Shown here: in pieces, positions 6,914 through 14,460 of the stretch
Layout of the letters: each line of letters begins with the position of its first letter
Position numbering within the stretch: position 1 is the stretch's first letter
Origin: an uncultured Coriobacteriaceae bacterium
GTDB taxonomy: Bacteria > Actinomycetota > Coriobacteriia > Coriobacteriales > Atopobiaceae
NCBI GenBank assembly: GCA_900543875.1
Contig: UQSV01000033.1
Coordinates: 1 to 20,548 of the forward strand
DNA length: 20,548 nucleotides
Direction of reading: 5' to 3'
Notes under the pieces: model-generated
Told to the model about the DNA's origin: nothing
Database searches by the model: none
What the model saw: the letters and a program-made list of their open reading frames with translations, nothing else
Program-made: the position numbers and the translations under genes

Positions 6914-8245
6914 TTACTCCGCAGGACGGGCCATGATCTCGTCGAGCTCGGCATCGAGCTCGGGGTAGCGCTTGACCTTGAGGCGGTCGGCAAGGCGGCC
7001 GCGAGCCATCACGTGCAGCGGCTGACGCAGGGCCGCAAGGTCCTCGAGCGGGTTGTTCGCCACGGCGAGCAGGTCCGCGTCATAGCCCACGGCAACGACG
7101 CCCGTGGTATCCCCCAAGCCCAGGAGCTGGGCGTTTACCTGCGTTGCCGTGTGCAGGGCAAAGGCGTTGGAAACACCCACGTACTTGGCAAAGTAGGCAA
7201 CCTCGCGCCACATGTCGTACTGCGTGACGTAGGGACAGCTCGAGTCGGTGCCCAGGCCCACGGGAATGCCCGCATCGAGCGCCTCGCGGGCGCTCTTGAT
7301 GATGCCCTCGCACACGATGTCACCGTTGGTCTTCTGGACCTCGGTCGAGTGGGTCTTCTCGGGGTCGAGCATCACGAAGGCCAGCGCCGGCGAGATGGTG
7401 CAGGTGACGCTCGCGGGCCTGCCGCTCAGCTGGGCGGTGCCGTTCTGGTACAGGTCGAGAATCTCGGGCGTCATGGGGGCGCCGTGCTCAATCGTGTCGA
7501 CGCCAGCAGCAAGCGCCACCTGCACGCCCTCGGTGCTCTCGACGTGCGCCATCACAGGCATGCCCAGCTCGTGGGCAACGGCGCAGGCTGCAGAGGCAAT
7601 CTCGGGGGACATGCGCAGCACGCCGGGCTCCCCGGGCTTCTCGGCATCAAAGACGCCGCCCGTCACGAACAGCTTGATGACGTCGGCGCCATGGGCGTAG
7701 ATGTCGCGCACCATGTCGGCCGCCTGTTCGGGCGTCTGCGCCACCTGGGCAAAGAGACCGGCCCCGTGACCGCCCGGCACGGTGACGCCCGTGCCCGGGG
7801 CCACGATGCGCGGACCCACGCACTTTCCCGCCTCGATGGCGTTGCGCACCGCGATGTCGCCGTAGAGCGGGTCGCCCGCGCCGCGCACGGTGGTGACGCC
7901 GCTCGCAAGCTGGTTCTGGGCCGAGCCACGGATGATGCGATGCAGGATGGCGCGGCCAATGGGGTTGTCGAGCTTCTTCATGAGCGCGCCGGCATCGCCC
8001 GAGCTCACAGGCTTGCCCGAGCCGCAGAAGTGCACGTGCATGTTGACGAGTCCGGGCATGAGGTAGGCGCCGCCCAGGTCGATGGTGCGCCCGCCCTGCG
8101 GTGCCTGGGCGATTGCGGCAGGCTCGATGCGGGAGATCTTGCCATTCTCGACGGCCACGGCCATGTTGCGCTGTGGCTGCATGTCCTTAGTTCCATCGAG
8201 AATCGTTGCGTTGACGAACAGCGTCGGACGCGTATCAGCGGCCAT
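6914..8245 (-). CDS. Metal-dependent amidohydrolase (imidazolonepropionase / Xaa-Pro dipeptidase-like)
   Basis: This 443-aa protein belongs to the amidohydrolase superfamily branch often annotated as imidazolonepropionase-like or prolidase-like (COG1228 type). The metal site is complete: H70-x-H72 in NMHVHF after PGLVN, the bridging lysine K191 in VIKLFVTGG, H234 in MAHVES, H254 in IEHGAPMT, and the catalytic Asp D334 in GLGTDSS. The N-terminal (DGTKDMQPQRNMAVAVENG) and C-terminal (GYDADLLAVANNPLEDL) strands form the small composite domain. No signal peptide is visible, so a cytosolic dipeptidase or cyclic-amide hydrolase is likely. ATG 8245 has AAGGAG 5 nt upstream. It appears to be a single-gene unit with its own terminator. 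The substrate is unknown. Confidence 0.88.
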   Translation of the reverse strand: MAADTRPTLFVNATILDGTKDMQPQRNMAVAVENGKISRIEPAAIAQAPQGGRTIDLGGAYLMPGLVNMHVHFCGSGKPVSSGDAGALMKKLDNPIGRAILHRIIRGSAQNQLASGVTTVRGAGDPLYGDIAVRNAIEAGKCVGPRIVAPGTGVTVPGGHGAGLFAQVAQTPEQAADMVRDIYAHGADVIKLFVTGGVFDAEKPGEPGVLRMSPEIASAACAVAHELGMPVMAHVESTEGVQVALAAGVDTIEHGAPMTPEILDLYQNGTAQLSGRPASVTCTISPALAFVMLDPEKTHSTEVQKTNGDIVCEGIIKSAREALDAGIPVGLGTDSSCPYVTQYDMWREVAYFAKYVGVSNAFALHTATQVNAQLLGLGDTTGVVAVGYDADLLAVANNPLEDLAALRQPLHVMARGRLADRLKVKRYPELDAELDEIMARPAE

Positions 8246-8405
8246 GGGGGCTCCTTGTCGTTGGACGTGTGGAGCTAGGGTACCCGTTATGTAAAGCCAC
8301 AAGGCAGATGGTTCGGCGGCGTGCGAGCAGACCGGGACGAGCGGCCACGCGAGACGTGCGCGAGGAGTCGCAGCGCCACGAGGGCAGATGCCGGCCGGCG
8401 ACGCC

Positions 8406-9095
8406 CTAGGGCCGCGGCGCCACGATGACGTCGAAGCGCACGGCCTTGCCGGCCACGCTGTGGCTGGGCTTGACGCCCGCAAGCAGCGGCGCCTTGACCG
8501 GCCGCTTCACCACGACCTTGCGCGGGCCCGCCGCGATGGCCGCGCCCATGAGGCGCTCGGGGTCTGCGCAGGGAGCCTCGAGGTGGTGGAGCAGCTGGAA
8601 CTTCTTCTTGACCGCCGCGCTCTTCGTGCGCGCCGGGAACATCGGGTCGAGGTAGACCACGTCGGGCGCCCGGCCGAGCGAGCCCAGCACGCCGACGGAA
8701 TCGCCCTCAACGAGGCGCATGCGACTAACGATGCCCTCTAGCTGCGGCTCGTTGGCAGCACGGCGCAGAGCGTCAGCGAGCAGCAGGGCAATCACGGGGT
8801 CGTTCTCGCACAACGTCACCGCAAAGCCCGCAGCGGCGAGCAGCAGCGAGTCCTCGCCGAGCCCCGCCGTGGCGTCAATGACAACGGGCTCGCCCGTGCC
8901 CTTGACGCGCGCCGCCCTCACAAGCAGCTCACGGCCCAGACGGTCTTGCCGCAGGCGGGGAAGAAGCTCGCGGAAGTCCTCGACGAGCTCCATTCCGTCG
9001 GCACACAGCCCCAGGGCATCTCCAACAAACCGCAGCTCAACGCCGCGCGGCAGCTCAAGCTCGCTTGCCCTGCTCGCAATCTCATCTTTCTCCAC
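8406..9095 (-). CDS. rsmJ: RsmJ-like class I SAM methyltransferase (16S rRNA guanine)
   Basis: E. coli RsmJ methylates N2 of G1516 of 16S rRNA. This 229-aa protein shows its signature in order: VVIDATAGLGEDSLLLA (71-87, SAM loop), CENDPVIALLLADAL (96-110), VVYLDPMFP (147-154, catalytic DPxF-type motif), KSAAVKKKFQLLHHL (158-172) and KVVVKRPVKAPLLAGVKP (193-210) with a C-terminal RFDVIVAP. The start is uncertain: an ATG at 9113 has no ribosome site, whereas GTG at 9095 has AGGAGG 9 nt upstream, so GTG is chosen. RsmJ is best known from gammaproteobacteria, so target specificity here is an inference. The gene diverges from the Crp/Fnr regulator. Confidence 0.82.
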   Translation of the reverse strand: MEKDEIASRASELELPRGVELRFVGDALGLCADGMELVEDFRELLPRLRQDRLGRELLVRAARVKGTGEPVVIDATAGLGEDSLLLAAAGFAVTLCENDPVIALLLADALRRAANEPQLEGIVSRMRLVEGDSVGVLGSLGRAPDVVYLDPMFPARTKSAAVKKKFQLLHHLEAPCADPERLMGAAIAAGPRKVVVKRPVKAPLLAGVKPSHSVAGKAVRFDVIVAPRP

Positions 9096-9125
9096 GGGCT
9101 CTTCCCTCCTCATCCGTTGGCTTCG

Positions 9126-9164
9126 ATTCTATCGCCCCGCCCTGCTGCGGGCGCCTGATAGAAT
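9126..9164. promoter_or_regulatory. Symmetric divergent -10 region between rsmJ and the Crp/Fnr gene
   Basis: ATTCTATC (9126-9133) and GATAGAAT (9157-9164) form a perfect inverted repeat with a 23-bp spacer. Each copy contains TAGAAT, a good -10 hexamer, facing its own gene: rsmJ on the minus strand and the regulator on the plus strand. No convincing -35 hexamer accompanies either, which suggests activator dependence or an operator function of the repeat. GGCGCC also flanks the right copy on both sides (9150-9155 and 9165-9170). Confidence 0.5.
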
Positions 9165-9186
9165 GGCGCCGTTACGAGGAGGGCTT

Positions 9187-9936
9187 ATGATCAACAGCAA
9201 CGAGCACGCGAGGATCGCCGCGCAGGCCGAGCGCGTCTGTGCCGGAGCCGGCCACGACTGCGCCTTTAGCCGGGCGGGCAGCTCGTGCATGGACAACATC
9301 TCGCTGTTCGAGGGCCTTCCCGCGTCGGCGAAGCGCGAGCTTCTCGCACGCGCCCGCCACGCGAGCTATGACGAGGACGACATCATCGTCCACGAGGGCG
9401 ACCAGATCGAGTCGATCGTCGTGGTGAGGTCGGGACGCATCAAGACCTTCCGCAGCACCTCCGATGGCGAACAGTACGTCCTCGATGTCCTGCACGAGGG
9501 CCAGGCCCTCTGGAACGGCATGTTTCTCGAGAAGCACACCTACGGCTACTCGGTGGCGTGCCTCACGCCGGTGCGCCTGTGCCTCATTCACCGCGCCGAC
9601 GTCGAGCGCATGCTCGCCAACCACCCCGACGTTGCCATGGACCTCATCCGCATAGTGTGCACCGAGCTCAACCGCGCCGAGGAGCGCATCCTCATGCTCT
9701 CGATTCGCTCGCCCAGGCGCCGCCTTGCCGAGTACCTGCTCATTCGCGACCGCAGCTGCACAGGACCCGAGATTCGCCTCAAGCTCGAGGACATCGCGAG
9801 CTCGGTGGGCCTGCGCCCCGAGACGGTCTCGAGAAACATCGCTCGCTTCGACCGCGAGGGGCTCGTGAGGCGCACCGGCCGCGGCAGGCTGCTCGTGCTC
9901 GACCGCGAGGGGCTCGCGCGTGTCTCGGAGGCATAG
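9187..9936 (+). CDS. Crp/Fnr-family regulator with N-terminal cysteines
   Basis: This 249-aa cytosolic activator/repressor has a cyclic-nucleotide-like sensor fold (about 36-150: LFEGLPASAKREL, IIVHEGDQIESIVVVRSGRI) and a winged helix (about 165-240). The recognition helix is RPETVSRNIARF; the E212-x2-S215-R216 pattern is the one E. coli FNR uses to read TTGAT. The N-terminus carries C18, C25 and C34, with spacing different from FNR (C20, C23, C29) but in a similar place, so an iron-sulfur or thiol oxygen sensor is possible (inference). The ATG at 9187 follows GAGGAGGGCTT. It lies directly upstream of the pfl genes, and a TTGAT-type box sits in their promoter, so control of pyruvate formate-lyase is the likely job. 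Confidence 0.88.
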   Translation: MINSNEHARIAAQAERVCAGAGHDCAFSRAGSSCMDNISLFEGLPASAKRELLARARHASYDEDDIIVHEGDQIESIVVVRSGRIKTFRSTSDGEQYVLDVLHEGQALWNGMFLEKHTYGYSVACLTPVRLCLIHRADVERMLANHPDVAMDLIRIVCTELNRAEERILMLSIRSPRRRLAEYLLIRDRSCTGPEIRLKLEDIASSVGLRPETVSRNIARFDREGLVRRTGRGRLLVLDREGLARVSEA

Positions 9937-10076
9937 GGAAGCGGCCGCGCAAGGAGATGCTGGACCGCATCAGGCCGCACGACCAGGCACGGATGTTCGC
10001 CGCACCGACGGCGCACAGACCGGCCGCTCACAATGAGCCAAGCACGATATGGGCAACGACGTCGAGGGGCGCGAAT

Positions 10077-10096
10077 GGGGGCCGGCGCCCGCCCCC
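10077..10096 (+). terminator. Possible terminator hairpin after the Crp/Fnr gene
   Basis: GGGGGC (10077-10082) and GCCCCC (10091-10096) can pair around an 8-nt loop. There is no T-run after it. It is one of two items seen in the 348-bp gap 9937-10284; the other is the pfl promoter. The first 140 bp of this gap show no credible gene. Confidence 0.3.
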
Positions 10097-10181
10097 CAAA
10101 GAGGCAGCTTGTTCGCCTATTCGAACGCTCTTTGTGGCGTCTTCATAAAGTTAGCCAGATTAAACAATATTTTTTCGTTAT

Positions 10182-10223
10182 TTGATTTCGGTCAAGGAAC
10201 TTATCGCGCGCACTCGTTATCTT
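10182..10223 (+). promoter_or_regulatory. FNR-type box and promoter of pflA-pflB
   Basis: TTGATTTCGGTCAA (10182-10195) matches the FNR half-sites TTGAT-N4-ATCAA at 9 of 10 positions. TATCTT (10218-10223) is a plausible -10 hexamer. A start near 10229-10230 would place the box centre at about -41, the class II activator position that overlaps the -35 region, and there is no separate -35 hexamer. The surrounding DNA (10155-10190) is markedly AT-rich. The upstream Crp/Fnr protein has the recognition residues expected for this box. Confidence 0.7.
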
Positions 10224-10284
10224 TTCCGCTGACATCGCAAAGATTGATGGCCCACGGGCCGTCACCGCAAGCTCAGGAGAAGCC

Positions 10285-11022
10285 ATGACGCAGGGGCGCG
10301 TTCACTCAATGGAGTCGTTTGGCTCGGCCGACGGGCCCGGCGTTCGCTTCCTCGTCTTTCTTCAGGGCTGCCCCATGCGCTGCCGCTACTGCCACAACCC
10401 CGACACCTGGGCGGGCAAGGACTTCCAGCTCATGGATGCCAACGAAATCCTCGACCGCGCCGAGCGCTACCGCAGCTACTGGGGTCCCGAGGGCGGCATC
10501 ACCGTCTCGGGCGGCGAGGCCCTCGCCCAGCTCGACTTTGTGACCGAGCTGTTCGAGCGCGCCCACGAGCGCGGCATCAACACCTGCCTCGACTCGTCGC
10601 TTGCGCCCTTTACCCGCGACCCTGAGTGGCTCGCCAAGTTCGACCGCCTCATAGCCGCCTGCGACCTCGTGCTCGCAGACATCAAGCACATCGACCCCGA
10701 GCGCCACCGAGACCTCACCGGCCGCGACAACGCCAACATCCTCGACTGCCTGCGCTACCTCAACGAGAAGGGCGAGCCCGTCTGGATTCGCCACGTCCTC
10801 GTTCCCGGCATCACCGATGTCGACGAGTACCTCGAGCGCACCCGCGCCTTCATCGAGACGCTCGGCAACGTGCAGCGCATCGAGGTGCTTCCCTACCACA
10901 CACTCGGCATCTTCAAGTGGGACGAGCTGGGCCTTCCCTATCCCCTGCGCGACGTCGACCCGCCCACGCCCGAGCGCGTGGCTCACGCCGAGCGCATCCT
11001 TCGCGGACAGGAGGCGAACTAG
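10285..11022 (+). CDS. pflA: Pyruvate formate-lyase activating enzyme
   Basis: PflA is a radical-SAM enzyme that uses a [4Fe-4S] cluster and SAM to create the glycyl radical on PflB under anaerobic conditions. This 245-aa protein has the cluster motif C29-x3-C33-x2-C36 in GCPMRCRYCHNP, the SAM-binding GGE at 76-78 (VSGGEAL), ADIKHIDPERHRDLTG and the C-terminal LPYHTLGIFKWDELG typical of the family. Its length matches E. coli PflA (246 aa). The ATG follows CAGGAGAAGCC. It precedes pflB by 148 nt, the reverse of the common pflB-pflA order in enterobacteria. Confidence 0.96.
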   Translation: MTQGRVHSMESFGSADGPGVRFLVFLQGCPMRCRYCHNPDTWAGKDFQLMDANEILDRAERYRSYWGPEGGITVSGGEALAQLDFVTELFERAHERGINTCLDSSLAPFTRDPEWLAKFDRLIAACDLVLADIKHIDPERHRDLTGRDNANILDCLRYLNEKGEPVWIRHVLVPGITDVDEYLERTRAFIETLGNVQRIEVLPYHTLGIFKWDELGLPYPLRDVDPPTPERVAHAERILRGQEAN

Positions 11023-11170
11023 CCGAGGCGTCCGCGCACAGACTGTACGGCCGCGCCAAGCGCCCGTGCAGCACGCCAAACCGGTACCCCTCTCGGCGTC
11101 GACCGATGCCGAGACAAAGACAGCAGCGCCGAGACTGCTCCCCCAGCAGCGGCGCAAAAAAGGAGGAAAC

Positions 11171-13441
11171 ATGCAGCTAAGAGACGAGTGGAGCGGCTTT
11201 AAGAGCGGCCACTGGGTGGACGACATCAACGTCCGCGACTTCATCCAGCGCAACTACACCGCCTACGACGGCGACGAGTCGTTCCTCGCCGGCCCCACCG
11301 ATGCCACCGACAAGCTCTGGGGCAAGGTCCAGGAGCTCCAGGCCGCCGAGCGCGCCAACAACGGCGTCCTCGAGTGCGAGACCGAGATCGTCTCGGGCCT
11401 TACCGCCTACGGCGCCGGCTACATCGACAACGACCTCAAGAATCTCGAGCAGGTCGTGGGCCTTCAGACCGACAAGCCGCTCAAGCGCGCCTTCATGCCC
11501 TACGGTGGCATCAAGATGGCCCAGCAGGCCGCCGAGAACTACGGCTTCCACGTCAACGACAAGTACAACCAGATCTTCAACGAGTACCGCAAGACGCACA
11601 ACCAGGGCGTCTTCGACGCGTACACCCCCGAGATGCGCGCCGCCCGCCACTCCCACGTCATCACCGGCCTGCCCGACACCTACGGCCGCGGCCGCATCGT
11701 CGGCGACTACCGCCGCGTTGCCCTCTACGGCATCGACCGCCTGATCGCCGGCAAGCAGAACGACCTTGCCCACTGCGGCGGCCGCACCATGACCGACGAC
11801 ATCGTGCGCCAGCGCGAGGAGATCGCCGAACAGATTCGCGCCCTCAAGGGCATGAAGGAGATGGCCGCCGCCTACGGCTACGACATCTCGCAGCCCGCAC
11901 GCGATGCCCACGAGGCCGTGCAGTGGCTCTACTTTGGCTACCTTGCCGCCATCAAGACGCAGAACGGCGCCGCAATGTCGGTGGGTCGCGTCTCCACGTT
12001 CCTCGACATCTACATCCAGCGCGACCTCGCCGCCGGCAAGATTACTGAGGAGCAGGCCCAGGAGCTCATCGACCACCTCGTGCTGAAGCTCCGCATCGTC
12101 AAGTTCGCCCGCATCCCGTCCTACCAGGCGCTCTTCTCGGGCGACCCGGTCTGGGCCACGCTCGAGGTCGCCGGCCTTGGCCAGGACGGCCGCCACATGG
12201 TCACCAAGAACGACTACCGCTTCCTGCACACCCTCGAGAACATGGGCCCCGCCCCCGAGCCCAACCTCACGGTGCTCTACAGCAAGCGCCTGCCCGACAA
12301 CTTCCGCAAGTATGCGGCCAAGATCTCGGTCAACACGTCCTCGATCCAGTACGAGAACGATGACGTCATGCGTCCGGTCTGGGGCGACGACTACAGCATC
12401 TGCTGCTGCGTATCGGCCACCGAGACGGGCAAGGAGATGCAGTTCTTTGGTGCCCGCGCCAACCTCGCCAAGGCGCTCAACTACGCCATCAACGGCGGCA
12501 AGGACGAGAAGTTCCTCGACAAGCAGGGCAACCACATGCAGGTGGGCCCCGAGTACGCGCCCATCACGAGCGAGTACCTCGACTATGACGAGGTCATGCA
12601 CAAGTTCGACCTCATGATGGACTGGCTGGCCGACCTCTACGTCAACATCCTCAACCTCATCCAGTACATGCACGACAAGTACTACTACGAGGCCGCCGAG
12701 ATGGCCCTCATCGACACTAACGTGCGCCGCACGTTCGCCACGGGCATCGCCGGCTTCTCCCACGTCGTCGACTCGCTGTGCGCCATCAAGTACGCCAAGG
12801 TCAAGACCGTGCGCGACGAGCAGGGCGTCGTCGTCGACTACGAGGTCGAGGGCGACTTCCCCAAGTACGGCAACGACGACGACCGCGCCGACAACGTTGC
12901 CGTGTGGCTGCTCAAGACCTTCATGGGCAAGATCGCCAAGCACCACACCTACCGCAACTCCGAGCCCACGACCTCGATTCTCACGATCACCTCGAACGTC
13001 GTGTACGGCAAGGCCACCGGCGGCACCCCCGACGGCCGCAAGGCGTTCACCCCGTTCGCGCCGGGCGCCAACCCCGCCTACGGCGCCGAGCAGAACGGCC
13101 TGCTCGCCTCGCTGAACTCCGTCGCCAAACTTCCGTATGAGTACGCGCTCGACGGCATCTCCAACACCCAGACGATCAACCCGAGCGCCCTGGGCAACGA
13201 CCTCGACCAGCGCGTCACGAACCTCGTGAACGTCATGGACGGCTACTTCGCCAACGGTGCCCACCACCTCAACGTGAACGTCTTTGGCGTCGAGAAGCTC
13301 AAGGACGCCATGGAGCACCCCGAGAAGCCCGAGTACGCCAACTTCACCATCCGCGTCTCCGGCTACGCCGTGAAGTTCATCGACCTCACGCGCGAGCAGC
13401 AGCTCGACGTCATCGCCCGCACCTGCCACGACAGGATGTAG
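11171..13441 (+). CDS. pflB: Pyruvate formate-lyase (formate C-acetyltransferase)
   Basis: PflB converts pyruvate and CoA to acetyl-CoA and formate by a glycyl-radical mechanism in anaerobic fermentation. The 756-aa length matches the family (about 760). The radical glycine is G731 in RVSGYAVKF. The active-site cysteine pair is C412-C413 in CCCVSATETGKEMQFFGARANL, with an additional Cys at 411 where other family members usually have Ala. The start ATG at 11171 has AAGGAGG 5 nt upstream. It shares the FNR-type promoter before pflA; the 148-nt gap between the two genes could hold a second start or a processing site (a CTCGGC...GCCGAG inverted repeat is visible there), but no clear promoter. A strong terminator follows. 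Confidence 0.97.
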   Translation: MQLRDEWSGFKSGHWVDDINVRDFIQRNYTAYDGDESFLAGPTDATDKLWGKVQELQAAERANNGVLECETEIVSGLTAYGAGYIDNDLKNLEQVVGLQTDKPLKRAFMPYGGIKMAQQAAENYGFHVNDKYNQIFNEYRKTHNQGVFDAYTPEMRAARHSHVITGLPDTYGRGRIVGDYRRVALYGIDRLIAGKQNDLAHCGGRTMTDDIVRQREEIAEQIRALKGMKEMAAAYGYDISQPARDAHEAVQWLYFGYLAAIKTQNGAAMSVGRVSTFLDIYIQRDLAAGKITEEQAQELIDHLVLKLRIVKFARIPSYQALFSGDPVWATLEVAGLGQDGRHMVTKNDYRFLHTLENMGPAPEPNLTVLYSKRLPDNFRKYAAKISVNTSSIQYENDDVMRPVWGDDYSICCCVSATETGKEMQFFGARANLAKALNYAINGGKDEKFLDKQGNHMQVGPEYAPITSEYLDYDEVMHKFDLMMDWLADLYVNILNLIQYMHDKYYYEAAEMALIDTNVRRTFATGIAGFSHVVDSLCAIKYAKVKTVRDEQGVVVDYEVEGDFPKYGNDDDRADNVAVWLLKTFMGKIAKHHTYRNSEPTTSILTITSNVVYGKATGGTPDGRKAFTPFAPGANPAYGAEQNGLLASLNSVAKLPYEYALDGISNTQTINPSALGNDLDQRVTNLVNVMDGYFANGAHHLNVNVFGVEKLKDAMEHPEKPEYANFTIRVSGYAVKFIDLTREQQLDVIARTCHDRM

Positions 13442-13475
13442 TCGGGACCGACGCCACGACAGCCACTCGGCCGGT

Positions 13476-13520
13476 AGGACGCCCGCAGGTCACACGACCC
13501 GTGGGCGTCCTTTTTGTCTT
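13476..13520 (+). terminator. Intrinsic terminator of pflB
   Basis: AGGACGCCC (13476-13484) pairs with GGGCGTCCT (13503-13511), and TTTTTGTCTT follows immediately. Its T-run touches the first REP palindrome of the adjoining mobile element. Confidence 0.88.
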
Positions 13521-13599
13521 GGGACACTTAAGCCCGTAGCCTTTCTGTCCCACTTTTCCTGCGGTTTGGGACACTTTAGCCCGTAGCCTTAGTGTCCCA
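13520..13599 (+). repeat. Left REP doublet (two 33-bp palindromes)
   Basis: Two 33-bp units, 13520-13552 and 13567-13599, both begin TGGGACA and end TGTCCCA, and share the inner core AGCCCGTAGCCTT. The 14-bp spacer is CTTTTCCTGCGGTT. Each unit can fold into a hairpin with a 7-8-bp stem whose loop carries GTAG, the tetranucleotide linked to REP cleavage in E. coli (there it lies beside the stem). The second unit overlaps the last codons and stop of the transposase gene. Confidence 0.85.
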
Positions 13600-14356
13600 A
13601 TAGGCGGGCAACCGTGCTTTTAGACACTCCGGTCAACCTCTCGATCTGTCGAACAGAGAGACCGACGGCACCGAGACGCGAAATTGATGCGTCTCTCTTG
13701 GCCCGCGGGAGGCTTGAGACGGCGCCGGGCTCAATACCGCCCAGCGCGGCCCTCGCAACGTCTAAGGCAACGGACGCCGGCATGGCCCTATGCCCGCTCC
13801 CAAATTCAGCGTCTTCCGTCGTGCACGCCTGGCTCCCGCCAAGATGAGCGTGGAATTCACGGAACCCCTCAGCTCCGCCAAACAGCTCCAGGAGCTCCGT
13901 AGCCGGAGCTCCGTCGTCCGCGCAGTAGAGAAACTCGCCATAGCTAGACCAGGGATAGTCACAGGATGTCGAGTAGCCCGCCTTCCAGGGGTTCTGATGG
14001 ATGTAGCGGATAACGGCGGCGAGCTGGGCATCCGTCTCGATGGGAACGCTCTTGTATCTGCCCTGGAAGAGATGTCCCACGCGAGCGTGTCTCTTGTTGA
14101 AGTACATCGCATAAGATGAGCTTAGGAGCCGCATTGAGATTGCGATGTCGGCAAGCTCACCTGAGATGAGCAGATGAACGTGGTTGTCCATCAGACACCA
14201 AGCGATTAGGGTCACGCCACTGTCCGCAGAGAATGATGCGCGCATCACGTCGATGTAGTGCCGCCTGTCCGCGTTGTCTTCAAATATGATTTGTTTTCAC
14301 GACCCACGGCTCATGACGTGATAGACGCCCGAGCGCGCACCCTTCCGCTTCCCCAT
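13589..14356 (-). pseudogene. REP-associated tyrosine transposase (RAYT), interrupted by an in-frame TGA
   Basis: The reading frame from ATG 14356 (after AGGGGAGGGG) begins MGKRKGARSGVYHVMSRGS, the usual RAYT opening, then meets TGA at 14297-14299 (codon 20). The frame continues as KQIIFEDNADRRHYIDV, again family-typical, so one stop codon interrupts an otherwise intact 256-codon gene. The Y1/HUH site is present: H59-x-H61 in DNHVHLL and the catalytic Y118 in RYIHQNP. The C-terminus adds a helix-turn-helix (LSVRQIERLTGVSKSTVARLL). The protein would be a single-strand nuclease acting on the flanking palindromes. A CGA-to-TGA change is the simplest origin. Re-initiation at GTG/ATG near 14248 would lose the first strand, so activity is doubtful unless the TGA is read through. 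Confidence 0.85.
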
Positions 14357-14460
14357 GCCGTACCCCTCCCCTAAGTTTTAGCAGGAGAAGTTATCACAGG
14401 CCTTGCGCACAGAAACCCAGACTCGCGCTTTATTCGGTAGCCGCAGATGCAATATCGAGA

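Noticed and set aside
9958..10148. A short plus-strand frame after the Crp/Fnr gene with AAGGAG directly before ATG
   Set aside because: The ribosome site touches the start codon with no spacing, and the product is Arg/Pro/Ala-rich without any recognisable feature.
10249..10260. GGCCC-AC-GGGCC hairpin before pflA as a riboswitch or attenuator
   Set aside because: It is a 5-bp stem with a 2-nt loop, which is too small for a stable or regulatory structure.
11177..13429. A 750-residue open frame on the minus strand across pflB
   Set aside because: It is the antisense of pflB; its composition (Val/Leu/Gly/Asp-rich) is the usual shadow of GC-biased codons and shows no family features.
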